A stretch of DNA of 59,784 nt from Chara braunii (GCA_003427395.1 BFEA01000293.1:588856-648639), one strand, 5' to 3'. Positions 41,506-52,730 are shown, numbered from the stretch's first letter. Program-made: numbers and translations. Notes: generated by a model not told the origin, from the letters alone.

Positions 41506-43189
41506 GTAAGTGAGAGGTGCAAGAAGATTCCATGGGCTGTTCACTGTTATTACCTTTTCCAACTTGTAGAGAATTTTTTTCATGTTTTTTATTCTTCTCC
41601 AATGCAGTATAGGTCATAAGGTTGGTTACACATTTCAGTTGTCGGCCGGGGATCACAGTCCTTGTAGAAGGCTTCTAGGGAGAAAACTGTTGCAAGTCCC
41701 ATGTTTCAGAGGGGGAAAGGAAAAGGTCAGAAAACACAGGAAATGTCAAAGTTGGTGGGTGAAGCCACTTGCTGGGAAGAAGGGGAATAGGTAGCCTGAG
41801 GGACAGTGTATGAGATATTCATATAACAAACATACACCTGACGGGATCACAAGTGGTCTTCCCACCATCGTCAATATAGGCTTGGCACAAGTGGTCTTCC
41901 CACCATCGTCAATACAGGCTTGGCATTGTCGCTGGTCTTGCAGGACTGCTGTTGGACAGTAAGAAAAAGCCCTAAGCTAGGCTAACTCTCTACACAAATG
42001 ACAGCTCACGTGAGCTCTAGCCTATGCAGTAAACCCGACCCTGGAGGAGGTCCACTGCGCACCAAGCTTTGCCAAACTGCCACCGGCTTTTCTTTTCTTT
42101 TTCGGCTGGCGCCGCCAGCCATTGTGGTCCGGTAGGCCGGAGGCACAAAATTTCCAGATTGGCGCTGAAACATTTTCTGCGAGGCTGTGGCCGTGCGCTA
42201 GCCAGTAGACCTCGGCCTGGAGGTGCTCCACTGCGCGCCAAGCTTTGCCGAACCATCAGCGGCGCACTTCTTCCCATGTTCCGCTGGCACCACCAGCCAT
42301 TGTGATCCGGAAGGTCTGAGGCGCGGAGTTTTTGGAGTAGGCGAGGAAACATTTTCTGCAGGGCGGGGGGTACTGACTGTTTAAGGCAGTCCAAAGTGGC
42401 ATGCATGATTCCCATGGGCTAGAGCCTAAACTACAGGACCCAACAAAATAGCTGAAACCACCAATGCCTTTCCCATATATTGGCTGCGGGAAAAAATAGA
42501 GTAGAAGCATTTCTAGTCGGATGAATTTGGACGCTCTCGTAGTGGCCCCGTTTGTTCATGATTGTCGTGGCTTGCATACCGCCGCGACTTCCAGAGGTAC
42601 TGGTGGTTTAAGAATCCAATGTAAGTGGTTGTGCAGGATTCAGTGAGAGTCTTGGGGCCCGAAAAGAGTTCCTTCCCTTCCCTCTCCCCCGCTCGGTTCT
42701 CCCCCACGCCAGCTCCCCTGAAAGAAACAGAATAGGTGCCTGACTTTCCAGACCATACCTCAGGGTCAGTCGGAACCAACCAGGATATCAAAACACTCTT
42801 GCCTGCAAAAGAAGAAATCCCAAATACATATCTATATACAGCAGATGGCCTTGTTCGTCATCAAGATGTTTGTATTCCCATTCCCAAACCATTCATGCTC
42901 TCATAGGCCGAACAACGGAAAAACCCGGATGACTGGTCCCACATGAAAGCACCGCTACGATCGGCAAAATAGACCGAACAAGGGGACAAAACCAGCCGGG
43001 ATGCAAACAAGGGTGTCAAAGCACACCAAACATAACAGATCGTAGATCACAAGTCCCACATGCAAGCACCGCCCCCTACGTCAAAGGCCAAACGACGGGA
43101 CAATGACCAACCAGGATGGCAATCAACACCCTTGCCTGCAAAAAAACTATATAAATCAGTGTACTCAGCAAGCGCAGTACGACCCCCTA
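41506..43189. repeat. Start of the 15-kb intron: tandem duplications
   Basis: 'cacaagtggtcttcccaccatcgtcaata.aggcttgg' is duplicated at about 41850-41924. A unit of about 176 bp ('ccactgcgc.ccaagctttgcc...accagccattgtg.tccgg...aaacattttctgc') occurs at about 42050-42176 and 42226-42359. A looser repeat with 'agtcccacatg.aagcaccgc' and 'aacca.ccaggatg' spans 42760-43140. No gene was found. Confidence 0.7.
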
Positions 43190-43399
43190 TTCAGATTTGA
43201 ACAAATCAGTGGATGATTGTTTTTTGACTGGTCGGCAGACCATCGACCAGTCGGCCCTATTGGTTGGCTGCAATACGGTCGGCGGTCGGGGTTGGCGGTC
43301 GGCAGGGGTGCAACCTTGCTTTGAAGTGGCTCCCAAGCAAGTAATGTCGCCAGTGGTCTGATGCTTGCCTGAGAGTGTAGAGTTCCCTCTCATAGGTAG

Positions 43400-44510
43400 A
43401 TGTCGCTACCTTCTCTGAAGGCAACCTAGCGGACATGAACTCTACGGGTCTATACCCATTGCCATTGTCTTGCTGTAACGCAGCACCAATACCATACTAA
43501 CTCGCATCACTTGTAACAACAAAGGGTAAAGATGGATCAGCTACCTTGAGGACTGGGTACTCTATCAAGGCCCGCTTCAACTTCTTCAGGGATGATGTAC
43601 AGTCTTGGTCCCACTTCCAGATTGCCTCTCTCTTTAGCAGTCTGCGAAGGGGAGCAACGATTGCAGAGAAGTTTCTCACAAATTTCCTGTAATAGTCAGC
43701 CAATCCTAGGAACAATCTCAACTTAGTTAGTGTATGAGGACTTGGTCAATCTCTAATCGCTGCGATCTTGCTGTCCTAAGGCTTTATGCCATCACTATCT
43801 AAAACGTGGCCCAAGTACAGGATCTTTGTCTTGGCCCATTCGCACTTCTTTGCGTTGATCTTGAAATTTGCTTCGCGCAACTTTTCCAAGATCTGCCTCA
43901 AATGAGCCTCGTGCTCCTGGAGGGTCTTACTGAAATCAAAATATCATCTAAGTAAACAACTACAAATCGATCTACGGCCTAAACAAATCATTCATACAAC
44001 GCTGGAATGTGGTCGGTGCATTGGTTAGTCCAAAGGGCATCACTATAAACTCGTAATGCCCATATCTAGTCTTGAACGCTGTTTTGTACTGATCATCATT
44101 GTGGACCTCTATCTGGCGGTACTGTGACTTCAAAACTATCTTGGAGAAGTACTTGCAGCCTTGCACCCAATCCAACAGATCGTCTATATGGGGCAGTGGT
44201 TCTGCATTCTTCACCGTAACGGCGTTGAGACCCCTATAGTCAATGCACATCCTAAGCTCTCCCTCTTTCTTGGGGACAAAAAGAACCCGTGCTCCAAATG
44301 GAGACGAACTGGGCCTAATCCACCCCTTCTCAAGGAGCTCATCTAGCTGTATGCGCAACTCCAACTCCTTGGAAGACGTTCTATACACTTCTCTCTTGGG
44401 AGTTTTACTGCTAGGCTCTATCTCAATGCGGTGCTGGATAGGACGCGGAACTACTCCTGAAGGAGACTTTGACAAATCTGCGTACTCTTCCAACAGCTTG
44501 GCAATAAGTG
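43400..44510 (-). pseudogene. Reverse transcriptase and partial RNase H (third element)
   Basis: 44493-43972: [68 protein letters not shown]. The first catalytic Asp of D-L-K-S is Val ([15 protein letters not shown]). A frameshift at about 43982 then gives [15 protein letters not shown], so the YxDD motif itself is intact. Next are KKCEWAKTKILYLGHV, FLGLADYYRKFVRNFSAI (43721-43497), FVVTSDAS with the next codon a stop, and EFMSARLPSEKVATSTYERE. RNase H ends prematurely where similarity is lost. Confidence 0.88.
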
Positions 44511-45351
44511 GGTTGGTGGGTTCCTCTTTCTTAGGCTCAGTGACTGGCCTAACATTGGTTATAAAAACTTACTCTTCTAATTGCTCCTCCTTTACTAAAC
44601 GCGTGAACGCGGGAGCACTGAGACAACAATGTGCCAGAGGGTTATCTACTCCTGACACATGAAATACGCAAGCCGTCTTGACGTCGCCTGAAGGACTAGG
44701 AAGCCTACACTCGTGCACTCTTAAGTGCAGTGTGGCTCATGCTGCCTTTCCCCAGTCCATACCTAGGACCATATCGAATAGGAGATTGTCCTCTACGAGG
44801 ATCGTCTGGGAATGGAGAACTCTCTCGACCTTCCCATCTTTCTCTAGGCGAAAGTAAGCATGGACTCCCTCGACGTAATCCTCGATTCACATAGTGCGAT
44901 TGTCTGCGAGGATACTGACTATGGGTTCTTCTAGCTTCTGGACTTTGAGATTCAACTTCAGCTTCTGCAACGCTTTACGACTAATATGGCTACGAGTGGC
45001 CCCACTATCTATTAGGGCCCTTACCCTGCCTCTAAAGACTTCAACATCTACTAACAATAGCTGCCCTTTCCCATCTTTCTTCATCTTGGCCCAGGTTGGC
45101 ATCCTCTCCTTCAACTCTTTTGCCGGTCCTGTGAGGGAAGCGCCTAGAGAGACTCTAACACAAGCAGTTTCTCGACAGCTTAGGCGCTGGCCAGCAACCT
45201 CTGCCATAGGCACATGTGGGTTGGGAGTTCCTATGTGGCGCGCATTCTCTTCTCCACATGGCCTAAGGGTAAGGGCAGTTGCTACCCCTACCGACGGTTG
45301 CCTTTTGCTGCCTCTGCAGCAGATCGCGGGGCATCTCGGTACTTGGGGCAA
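44511..45351 (-). pseudogene. Retropepsin protease and linker (third element)
   Basis: The minus-strand frame 45351-44887 contains LLLVDVEVFRGRVRALIDSG followed by ATRSHISRKALQKLKLN, a normal retropepsin active site (D-S-G-A). It stops at ADNRTM and resumes as IEDYVEGVHAYF ... TILVEDNLLFDMVLGMDWG, the conserved flap-to-C-terminal part, before the link to reverse transcriptase ([20 protein letters not shown]). It processes the gag-pol polyprotein in intact elements. An in-frame stop at about 44888 separates the halves. Confidence 0.85.
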
Positions 45352-46460
45352 TATTTGATGATGTGCCCCGGGTCAACGCAATAATGCACTGACCCTCATC
45401 TATCCTCTGCCAAACAGTCTGTTCCATGCTGAACGATTCCCAAGGTCTGCCCTGGGGCAGACCAGGGTGCCATTCACCTCTCCTGGGAGGTGATCGATTG
45501 GCACAAGGACGGTTTTGCGTAGACTTTTTTACCCCTTCCTCCCACTTGGCGGTTGCCTCTACCACCAACCCCTTGGCCGCCCTGTCCTCGACCACCAGAG
45601 GCGTGGTCCCTTTGGCCTTGGCCACTTCCACTACCCGACGACCTCCCTCCGACCACGACAACAACATTAGTACTCCCCTGGCCTACACCATTGTCCTCCT
45701 CTTCGAGGCCCCACTCAATCTGGCTATATGGGACCTCCTCCATACCACCTTCGTCTAAAGTGAGGATCAAGTGATCCTTGGCCCTGACTTGGCCTGAGAT
45801 GGTACGCTCCTTCAACTTTTGTCTTTTGTCAAGGTCCTTATGCCAGAAAGTGGACGCTGGCATGGACTGAGCCTCAAAAGCCACTACATCTCTACGCAAC
45901 GTATCGTAGGTCATGTTAGGCTGTTTGCTTTTTTCATAGGAGTGCCCGTGCAGACTCTCGGGCATGGCGCGAAAGAACAACTGAACCAACTGGGGCTTAG
46001 TAACCCCATGGTCAGGGATGGCGACAAGTACGTCCATGGCACCTTTTGAGTGCTCTTGCACTCTTCGATGGTCGAGAGTGGATTGTTTGTAGTTTGTCGG
46101 AGGCCTTGAGGCCCCTAGTAAGATCCCCAACCTGATCTCAAAGGCTTTGAGGAACTCACTTAGGGGTGTGATAGTAGAGTACGCAGCCATATCATTATCA
46201 CACCTGGTGGCGCGGGCTAACAATCTCGCGAAGCTGGATGCTTCCTCTCTGAGGGCGTGAAAGGTGACGAGGACTTGTTCCTCGGGAATGATATCTTGGA
46301 GGTGCACATAGGAGTCAATGTTTGCCTCCCAGTTATCGAAGTTCTCTCGAGTCAATGTTTGCCTCCCAATTATCGAAGTTCTCTCGAGTCAATGTTTGCC
46401 TCCCAGTTATCGAAGTTCTCTCGAGTCAATGTTTGTCTCCCAGTTATTGAAGTTCTCTCC
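45352..46460 (-). pseudogene. Gag core, Gly-rich linker and zinc knuckle (third element)
   Basis: Frame 46355-45474: ENFDNWEANIDSYVHLQDII, QVLVTFHALREEASSFARLL, LVQLFFRAMPESLHGHSYEK, MTYDTLRRDVVAFEAQS, then a Gly/Ser/Arg-rich linker (GQRDHASGGRGQGGQGVGGR). A knuckle reading QCI-(H)-CVDPGHIIKYC at about 45395-45350 needs one missing base, so it is frameshifted. The 46314-46460 end carries a 37-bp tandem array that breaks the frame (listed separately). Confidence 0.75.
46314..46458 (-). repeat. 37-bp minisatellite within gag, four copies
   Basis: 'gtcaatgtttgcctcccagttatcgaagttctctcga' (plus strand) repeats at 46314, 46351, 46388 and 46425 with one or two changes per copy. On the minus strand it encodes the gag phrase ENFDNWEANID. 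Because 37 is not a multiple of 3, each extra copy shifts the frame. Confidence 0.95.
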
Positions 46461-47465
46461 CTTTTTCGCACTGTAGGGATCAATGAATTTCACCTTTACG
46501 CGTTCCCTGCATGGGCGTGCTTCCTCCTCCTTTGGGGCCACTATCTTGGCGGCTTCTACGGTGCCTGTGCAAAAATTCTTTGTGTTGTCTAATTGCGCCT
46601 GCACTTCTATGCCCACATGCATCATCATATCATGTGCAAAGTCTTTGAATCCTACGCGTATGGACTGCAAGGCTATATCATGGCCCCTCAAGTAGCGCAT
46701 TTGCTCTTGCTGTGCCCTGAGCATTACTTCCACATTCTTGCCTATGATCTCCACTTTGTTTTGGAGATCTATTTGCGTCGCCAATCGAGCATGTTGTTCC
46801 CTTGTGGCGGCCAACTCTTTCTCTATCTTCGACGCTGCCTCCAATCGCCTCCTTCTTTCCCTGGTGAGGCGCAACTTTTACTCCATCTTTTTCTCATCCT
46901 CCAATGTCTGACGCTGCAGGGGATGTCTTTCTACTTGGATCTACTTTATCGCCGCCTCCCTCTCCTCTTGGGAAACATACAACATAGCTTCCTCTTCTTC
47001 TCCCAGGGACGGATTGGCTACCCACTCCGTCACCATCTTCTCCAATCTTTTATCTTCTTCCTTCGTACCACTCGACTCCCTCTCTTTGTTGCCCTCACAT
47101 TTCGCTCAATGGGGGTCTCAACTTCTTCCTCTTCTTCTTCTTCATCAACTGACGCTGTGACTTCTTCTTTTTGTTTTTGCAGCTTTTTCAGTTCTTCTTC
47201 TAGCTCCTTCTCTTTCTTGGCCTTCTCTGCCAAGAGAGCCACCTTCTTTGCCTTCTTCTTCAACTCTTGGCCTTCTACTTTGCCAGAATCTTCGCGGCCT
47301 CCGCTTCCTGCTCTTTCGTATAAGGAGTGGTCCCTGTACCACCCCTCGTCAGGACTCTACACGAAAATGTATGCCAGAAGCCTAGCGGAAACAGGAGACG
47401 CCAGAGGGTTCCCCACAGGGAGAAACCCACAAGCAAACCATACATCGGATAACCGTCCATGGTGA
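46461..47465 (-). pseudogene. Gag N-terminal coiled-coil region (third element)
   Basis: Frames at 47263-47030 (AKKVALLAEKAKKEKELEEE, LKKLQKQKEEVTASVDEEEE) and 46874-46407 (LTRERRRRLEAASKIEKELA, LRAQQEQMRYLRGHDIALQS) give long charged heptad-like helices. They precede the gag core and end GENFNNWETNIDS. Frameshifts near 47275, 47030 and 46875 separate the pieces. The region upstream (right of 47465) shows no primer-binding site or LTR. Confidence 0.65.
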
Positions 47466-48586
47466 ATGGTGCACAACGGTAACTGTTCCACTCCTTACCA
47501 CTTAGACTTACCCACTTACTGATTGACTAACTGACTCTCTAAGGATCACAAAATCCCTTAAGATCATGTCAACTATGGTCCCTAGCGTAGACCTACTACT
47601 AAGGCTGTCACTACACGACTTCATTGTTGATCAGGAGGCATTTAAGGAGGTCCCCCATAACTCCTCGTGAATTCTTTAACGTCGCAGATAGGATGACGTG
47701 ATCAGCAAAGTCCTCTCAAAACTTTGACAACCGGTTGTGCAGCCCACAACACGAATTTTGGGCCAACCATGCCACACTGAGCAACCCGCCGGTCTGTACC
47801 GGTCCTTGGGAGGGTTAGGCCTCCGACCTAGGATTTATGTAATACTTGTGAATTGAAATATATGAGTAGAATGTATTTAAACGTTCAAACGGATTGCTCG
47901 GGCAAAATTCCTTGGACTTCAGTTGAGAGTTTTCTCTTCAGATTCCAGACCGGGATTTACAAGGCCTCGCTTTCAAAGATATATGGTAAGATGCGTGCAC
48001 TTCAGACAAGACTAGCACAAGGTTTGGGACGTGTCAGTCGTCAGACATGGACAGCAGCCCTACTGTAGTAACCCTGTTCAGAAGTAGTCTGGGGCCCAGA
48101 ACTCAGCCCCAGGCAGTGTAGACCAAAGATGGTCTGCGCTGGGCTGTGTGACCAGGACACGCCCAGGCCTGAGTCTGTCGCGTTTGGCTGTGTGACCAAA
48201 CGTTGCACCCAGGAAAGTCAAGGGTCAAAGTCAACTGTAGAGTCAAAGGCACCGCGCCCTAGCCCTTGGTTGGATACACTCACTTGTTGTGCGCAGGTAC
48301 CTAGACAAGCATCCAAGCCGAAGGGAATTCAATTTCAGGCCAATCTGGGCCTTCATTTGCATCAAGATCTGGACGGCTAAAGGTTGCAGCATCCGGGGTC
48401 CAGACCCCGAGTCAACGCTACTTAAGCGTTGACCTCCCTGGCTTTGACATTCATTTTGTCTTGCGTTGGTGGCGACTTCACGCGTTGACTTCAATGTTGG
48501 CTCGATGCTGCGATGCTAGCATTGTGATTCGGTGAGGCGCTGCTGGTCCGGCATGGTGGCTGGCTTGCACCTGTCTTCTTGGCATG
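47466..48586. other. No recognisable gene
   Basis: Unique intronic sequence right of the third element. Frames at 47853-48068 and 48129-48380 lack motifs. Confidence 0.45.
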
Positions 48587-49979
48587 TTGACGTGGCAGCT
48601 GCCATGCGCTGTCGCTGATGTGGCTGCTGCCACGTGTTCTTCTGTTGGTTGACGAAGCGAAGCTACGTGACTTGTATTGCTGTTTTGATTATCGTCATTC
48701 GGGAGCAGATCGAGACTGTGGAGAGATCGTCGAATTGCTGTTTTGATTATCGTCATTCGGGAGGAGATCGAGACTGTGGAGAGATCGTCGATACGTACCT
48801 GGTTGTCTTCATGTCAACATTGCTTCAGCGCTGATGAGGGACTGATTAGACGCTCACGTGGCACATTGAGGTTACTTCAGATACTCATTTAGACTATTGA
48901 TTATTGAGGTGGTGATTGAGGAGGGAGCCCGAAGCAAGAGTGGGCCTTTTATTTATTTTCTCTCCTTTGTATAATCCTACTCCTGTCTCCTTCGTCTGTG
49001 TATGATTATCTCATCTCATTCTGTCTAGACACGATTTTGACTATTGGTAATCATCAACTGTACGCTCCAGGTGGCGCACATGTAAGTATAGTGCACACGT
49101 GTGTTGAGTAGGTGATGACGTGGCAAGAGATACGCCGGGGGTGCTGACGTGGCACAGACTTCACTGGCGAGAAGACACCGTCGAGGTTGATTCATTGGCG
49201 AGAGGAGATCCCAACGAGGTTGCTGATGTGGTAGTAGGGACCGCAACCAAGAGATACCGCACGCCAGCTTGGATCGCGATGGTGATGTGGCATCGCGATT
49301 CCCTGCTGATGTGGCATATGTTGTGCCGCGTCTGAAGACCTTTTTTATTGATTGCTGATGTGGCACTTTTTATGCTGCTGATGCGCGGCAGGGTCTACTG
49401 CAGATGCTGACGTGGCCTTGGGAAAACACAGGATCGATTGCTGACGTGGCAAGAAGCAAGTCATCACACCTGTCTTCGTGAGGTGGTGACTACCTACTGA
49501 CGTGGCATCGGTCTCCTTGGCCGACTTGGCATGATCTGACTGGCTGGAACAGCAACGGTATCTCAACGTGACGCGTGGAAGTGGCACGTGGCTAGGATCA
49601 GAGTACACATTTGATGACGTGGCATCCCGCTATTGGTTGACCGGAAGAGTGCTGACGTGGCAGTACATGCTGTGTTAGCACTTCAGGGATGACACGTGGC
49701 AGGCAGGATTACTGCCAAGTAAGAGAAGCATTCTGAAGACGACGGGGGTACAGCTGACTGAACGGCTGACAAAACAGTTGTACTGCCAGCTGTCAGGGAG
49801 AGTGCATATTGCACTTACATCAGGAAGACACAGCGGGTTGAAGAAGGTTGTTGTCTAACTGTTTGCTTTTGTTGTTGGTATACTTACCTTGTCGTTGCTG
49901 TGTTGTGGTGCTTGCGTACTTGTGTGTTGTGTCTGATCACACGGGCCTGACGTGGTACCTGTACACTCATATGACGTCA
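48587..49979 (+). promoter_or_regulatory. Dense array of TGA(C/T)GTGGCA motifs
   Basis: About 18 copies or near-copies in 1.4 kb. Clear ones start near 48588, 48615, 49116, 49145, 49283, 49307, 49356, 49408, 49442, 49498, 49615 and 49653. Variants ('cacgtggca', 'tgatgtggta', 'tgacgtggta') lie near 48854, 49224, 49574, 49692 and 49948, and a palindromic TGACGTCA at 49972-49979. The word TGACGTGGC joins the TGACG and ACGTGGC cores bound by plant bZIP factors and resembles the unfolded-protein-response element TGACGTGG. Intervening sequence is not repeated, so this is not a plain minisatellite. A TATA-like site and a gag frame follow on the plus strand. Confidence 0.6.
48676..48792 (+). repeat. 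58-bp tandem duplication
   Basis: 'attgctgttttgattatcgtcattcgggag' continuing 'agatcgagactgtggagagatcgtcga' occurs at 48676-48733 and 48734-48791 with one clear difference. Confidence 0.95.
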
Positions 49980-50002
49980 TCACACAGACGAAAGAACAAC
50001 AA

Positions 50003-50017
50003 TTAGTATAAGTAGAG
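50003..50017 (+). promoter_or_regulatory. TATA-like element
   Basis: 'ttagtataagtagag' lies 77-91 bp before the ATG at 50094 and 24 bp after the TGACGTCA palindrome. The spacing fits a core promoter for the gag frame. Confidence 0.4.
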
Positions 50018-50093
50018 ATTTGTTCTTTTTTATTATTTCTTTTTATTTTTCTGTTCCATTATTGCAAATATTTTCTCAAACCTGATTTCCAAG

Positions 50094-51331
50094 ATGTCTA
50101 GTGTGTGGAAATTGCTCTTGCTTCTTTTTCCGATGACATTCTCAGTGGGTGAAGTATCTTCCGAACCCAAGACTAGGAGACAGGCAGAGACAAAGAAACA
50201 AGAGTTACTGGCTCTATGGAACCAGCTGATGAATGATTTGCGTCTATCCAGACCAGAAGCCGATCGACACGTTCATAATCTGTTTGATTTGCAGACGGTA
50301 GAGAACCGTCTGAAGCAGGCAATTACGACCGCGGAAGTTGTGGCTGTCGGAGCCGAAGTGTCTAAAATGATGGCCTAGTGCCGGAAGGCGCTGGACCAAT
50401 TTGCTATCAAGCAGCTGGAAGAAGTCATGGAGATGTCTAGGAAAGGGGAAATCAGACCAGAAGTGACCGAGGCTACGATTGACGCGAACATCCAGCAATT
50501 AAAAGAGGCGCTGACTGTAGAAGAAAGGAAGAAAGAAGAACTAGCCCGGAAACATGAACAGGAACTGAGGCGGGAACAAAAGGTGCAAGAAATCAGACAA
50601 GTGATAGGAACAGAAGGAAAGAAACAGACTGATATGACACAAATGTTGTATCGCATCATGACTTACCTCGATGAGAATTTGTTGCTCTGGATAGCAGAAA
50701 TTCAGATGTACTGTAGTACGGCCCCTGTTGAACCCGAGTCCCAGGTTGCTTTCTCTACCTCTTGTCTTGGGGGGGAAGCTAAGGAATGGGTATTGGCCGA
50801 AGCCAACGCTGCGGGGTTCGATGACATTGGTGAGTGGGCTGCGATGTTGAACCTGAAGCAGTTCCTTGGCAAGATCAAGGAACGCTTTTTGGATAAGACA
50901 ACGGCCGATAAGGCCTTTGACCAGCTCACCACCATTGGGCAAAGACATTGGACTTCAGTGGAAGCACTGTCTCGAGAAGTTGATCAGTTGCTGCAGGTTC
51001 CAGGATTGAACCTGCAAGACAACCAAGTTTTGTATATCTGTTCCCGCGCTCTGCGCGAGCCCATTCGTGGACAACTCGTGGCGGAATCGAAATCCGGAAA
51101 GTATAATTATAGGCAGTTTCGCAATTTGGCTCTCCAGCGAGAGCAAGTGACTTCACAAGTAAAAAATTATTATGCCTCTGTAGTAAAGTATGGCGGTGGA
51201 GGAGGCGCAGGTGTAGGCAAGCGGGTACTCTAGCGCCAAAGCGTCAGGACCACACCGTCGTCGTTTTTGATGACGATACTGTGGAGAAGTGGCCATTGGA
51301 GGCCGAGTGGACGTTGGAAATTCTGAGGTGA
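50094..51331 (+). pseudogene. Gag-like gene, nearly open, of a fourth gypsy element
   Basis: From ATG 50094 the frame is open to 51233 except for one TAG at 50376. It encodes a hydrophobic N-terminus (WKLLLLLFPMTF), a long Lys/Glu-rich coiled coil (about residues 125-190), and the gag core: AFSTSCLGGEAKEWVLAEAN, FLGKIKERFLDKTTADKAFD, TIGQRHWTSVEALSREVDQL and YICSRALREPIRGQLVAESK. A frameshift near 51230 restores APKRQDHTVVVFDDDTVEKW up to a TGA at 51331. Gag normally builds the particle. Here no protease, polymerase or integrase follows. The upstream motif array and TATA-like site make a promoter plausible, but there is no primer-binding site between them and gag. It could be a deleted element or a once-exapted gag; the nonsense codon argues against function. 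Confidence 0.7.
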
Positions 51332-51905
51332 CCCTCTCCAAAAGTTGTTTCCATTCCTATTCATTTTGTTTTTCCAGAAAAGTTTTTGATTTTTTCAAAA
51401 GGTTTTTTATCTTTGCATTGGAGCTGCCGTGGACCTGCAGTATGTCAGAGATTTCACAGTTGTGGGCAATCAAAACGGTCCGTTCTGTGTGAGAGATTGG
51501 GACCCATCCAGTCTTTCGTGCATTGCATCTATTCTAAAAGATGGATTCTTCTCCAGTGGAGACAGATGTACACCACAAAAGCAGCAAAAGGTTATGTTTA
51601 AATCTCAACCTCATCCTAAGGATGGGCGGTTTTGTAAACAGGAACTGGTGCGAACTGCTTGGATGGAGGGTATGGGGTTGCATCTATTTTAAAAGATGGA
51701 TTCTTCTCCAGTGGAGACAGATGTACACCACAAAAGAAGCAAAAGGTTATGTTTAAATCTCAACCGCATCCCGAGGATGGGCGGTTTTGTAAACAGGAAC
51801 TGGTGCGAACTGCTTCTGATATCATTGCCGGTTATGAAAGAAGGCTTGGGGCATTAGAGAAGTCATGGCTGATGAAGAGTGCAATTTCTGCGCTGGAATT
51901 CTAGA
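51332..51905 (+). pseudogene. Chromodomain-like tail with 155-bp tandem duplication
   Basis: The segment 51526-51680 repeats at 51681-51815. Each copy encodes KVMFKSQPHP(K/E)DGRFCKQELVR. The second copy continues TASDIIAGYERRLGALEKSW to a stop. This aligns with the integrase tail QYRVSFRHRLDPKEDRWFTR / EELVRTTPQVIAGYERAL of the 20-28-kb element. So the end of pol lies only about 200-300 bp after gag, and everything between has been deleted. The duplication adds a second partial chromodomain motif. Confidence 0.65.
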
Positions 51906-52718
51906 CTTGGACCGCAAGAGAGCAAAGACCGAGGTTAAATCAGCACATAACATGTCTTTGGGGTTGAAGCTGTTGACGAAGTCAAAATTCTAGGGTCAAA
52001 AGTCTGTCCATCTGTCTCCCAGGACGTGCCAAATGTCCTTGGGTCTTGGGGGCAACTGGAGGCAGATCAGGCCAAGTCAACACTAGAAATATTAGGCCTG
52101 CCCTAGGTTGTGAGTTCATTCTGCCTTGCCCCTGCTTTGAAACTGGAGCACTAGCGCTGGAAGAAACAGGCCGAGAGCAAGACTGAGCATGAGGGCAAGA
52201 GTAGCCATGTCTAGGATAGACGGTGTGCTGCACCATAGCTTAGCAGGAGAGAGAGAGTGGAGTTAAGGGGAGGATCATATCCTTTTCAGAGGGAGAGCAG
52301 CGCGAGAGGGAGAGAGGCACCTGCACTTACCTGGTGGTGCGCTTTGTTTGGAGAGACAGCTCTTTGCTTCTGAAGGCCAGCATTGCGGCAGATTCATATT
52401 CCATTAGAGAGTGACTTTGCCAATTGGTGAGGTGCTTGTGAGAGATACCAATTTCATTATCGGTAGAGGGGTCTGTTGACTCAGGTGAATTGGTGAGAAT
52501 TCGTGAGAAGTGAGGGACGAAGCTTTGAGGAACAAGGGGGAAGGCAAGACCAGACATTATGCTCATGGTTGTTATTGGAAACTATCCTTCTCCTCTTATT
52601 CTAATCCTCCTTTGTCAGAATTCTGGCGCCCTTGATACCTTGCTATCTCTTCAAGATTGTCAATCTTTCAGCATCATGAGACTTCTACATGGATTTGATC
52701 TTGTGAGCTTCTCGGTTC
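51906..52718. other. Candidate LTR ahead of the 52.7-kb primer-binding site
   Basis: No gene was seen. If the primer-binding site at 52719 is real, an LTR should end just before it, but the bases there ('cggttc') do not give the usual CA end, and no second copy exists in the window. Confidence 0.3.
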
Positions 52719-52730
52719 TGGTATCAGAGC
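52719..52730 (+). other. Primer-binding-site match (TGGTATCAGAGC)
   Basis: A perfect 12-base match to the complement of the initiator tRNA-Met 3' end, the commonest plant LTR-retrotransposon primer site. The downstream sequence (52731-53000) has no gag similarity. It may mark a truncated or non-autonomous element. Confidence 0.5.

Larger units (their letters stand above)
43190..47465 (-). mobile_element. Third Ty3/gypsy element, antisense, 3'-truncated
   Basis: On the minus strand from right to left: gag coiled coil, gag core, zinc knuckle, protease, reverse transcriptase and the start of RNase H. Then at about 43400-43190 the sequence becomes unrelated. Integrase and both LTRs are missing. 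The protease and polymerase motifs are better preserved than in the 29-34-kb element. It lies in the third intron, opposite to the host gene. Confidence 0.85.

Noticed and set aside
46593-47465. 290-codon plus-strand frame
   Set aside because: It is antisense to the gag coiled-coil region. Leu/Phe/Ser richness is the shadow of Lys/Glu codons.
48587-49979. TGACGTGGCA array as a CRISPR or simple satellite
   Set aside because: The motif is only about 10 bp, and spacers vary widely in length and sequence. The context is eukaryotic.
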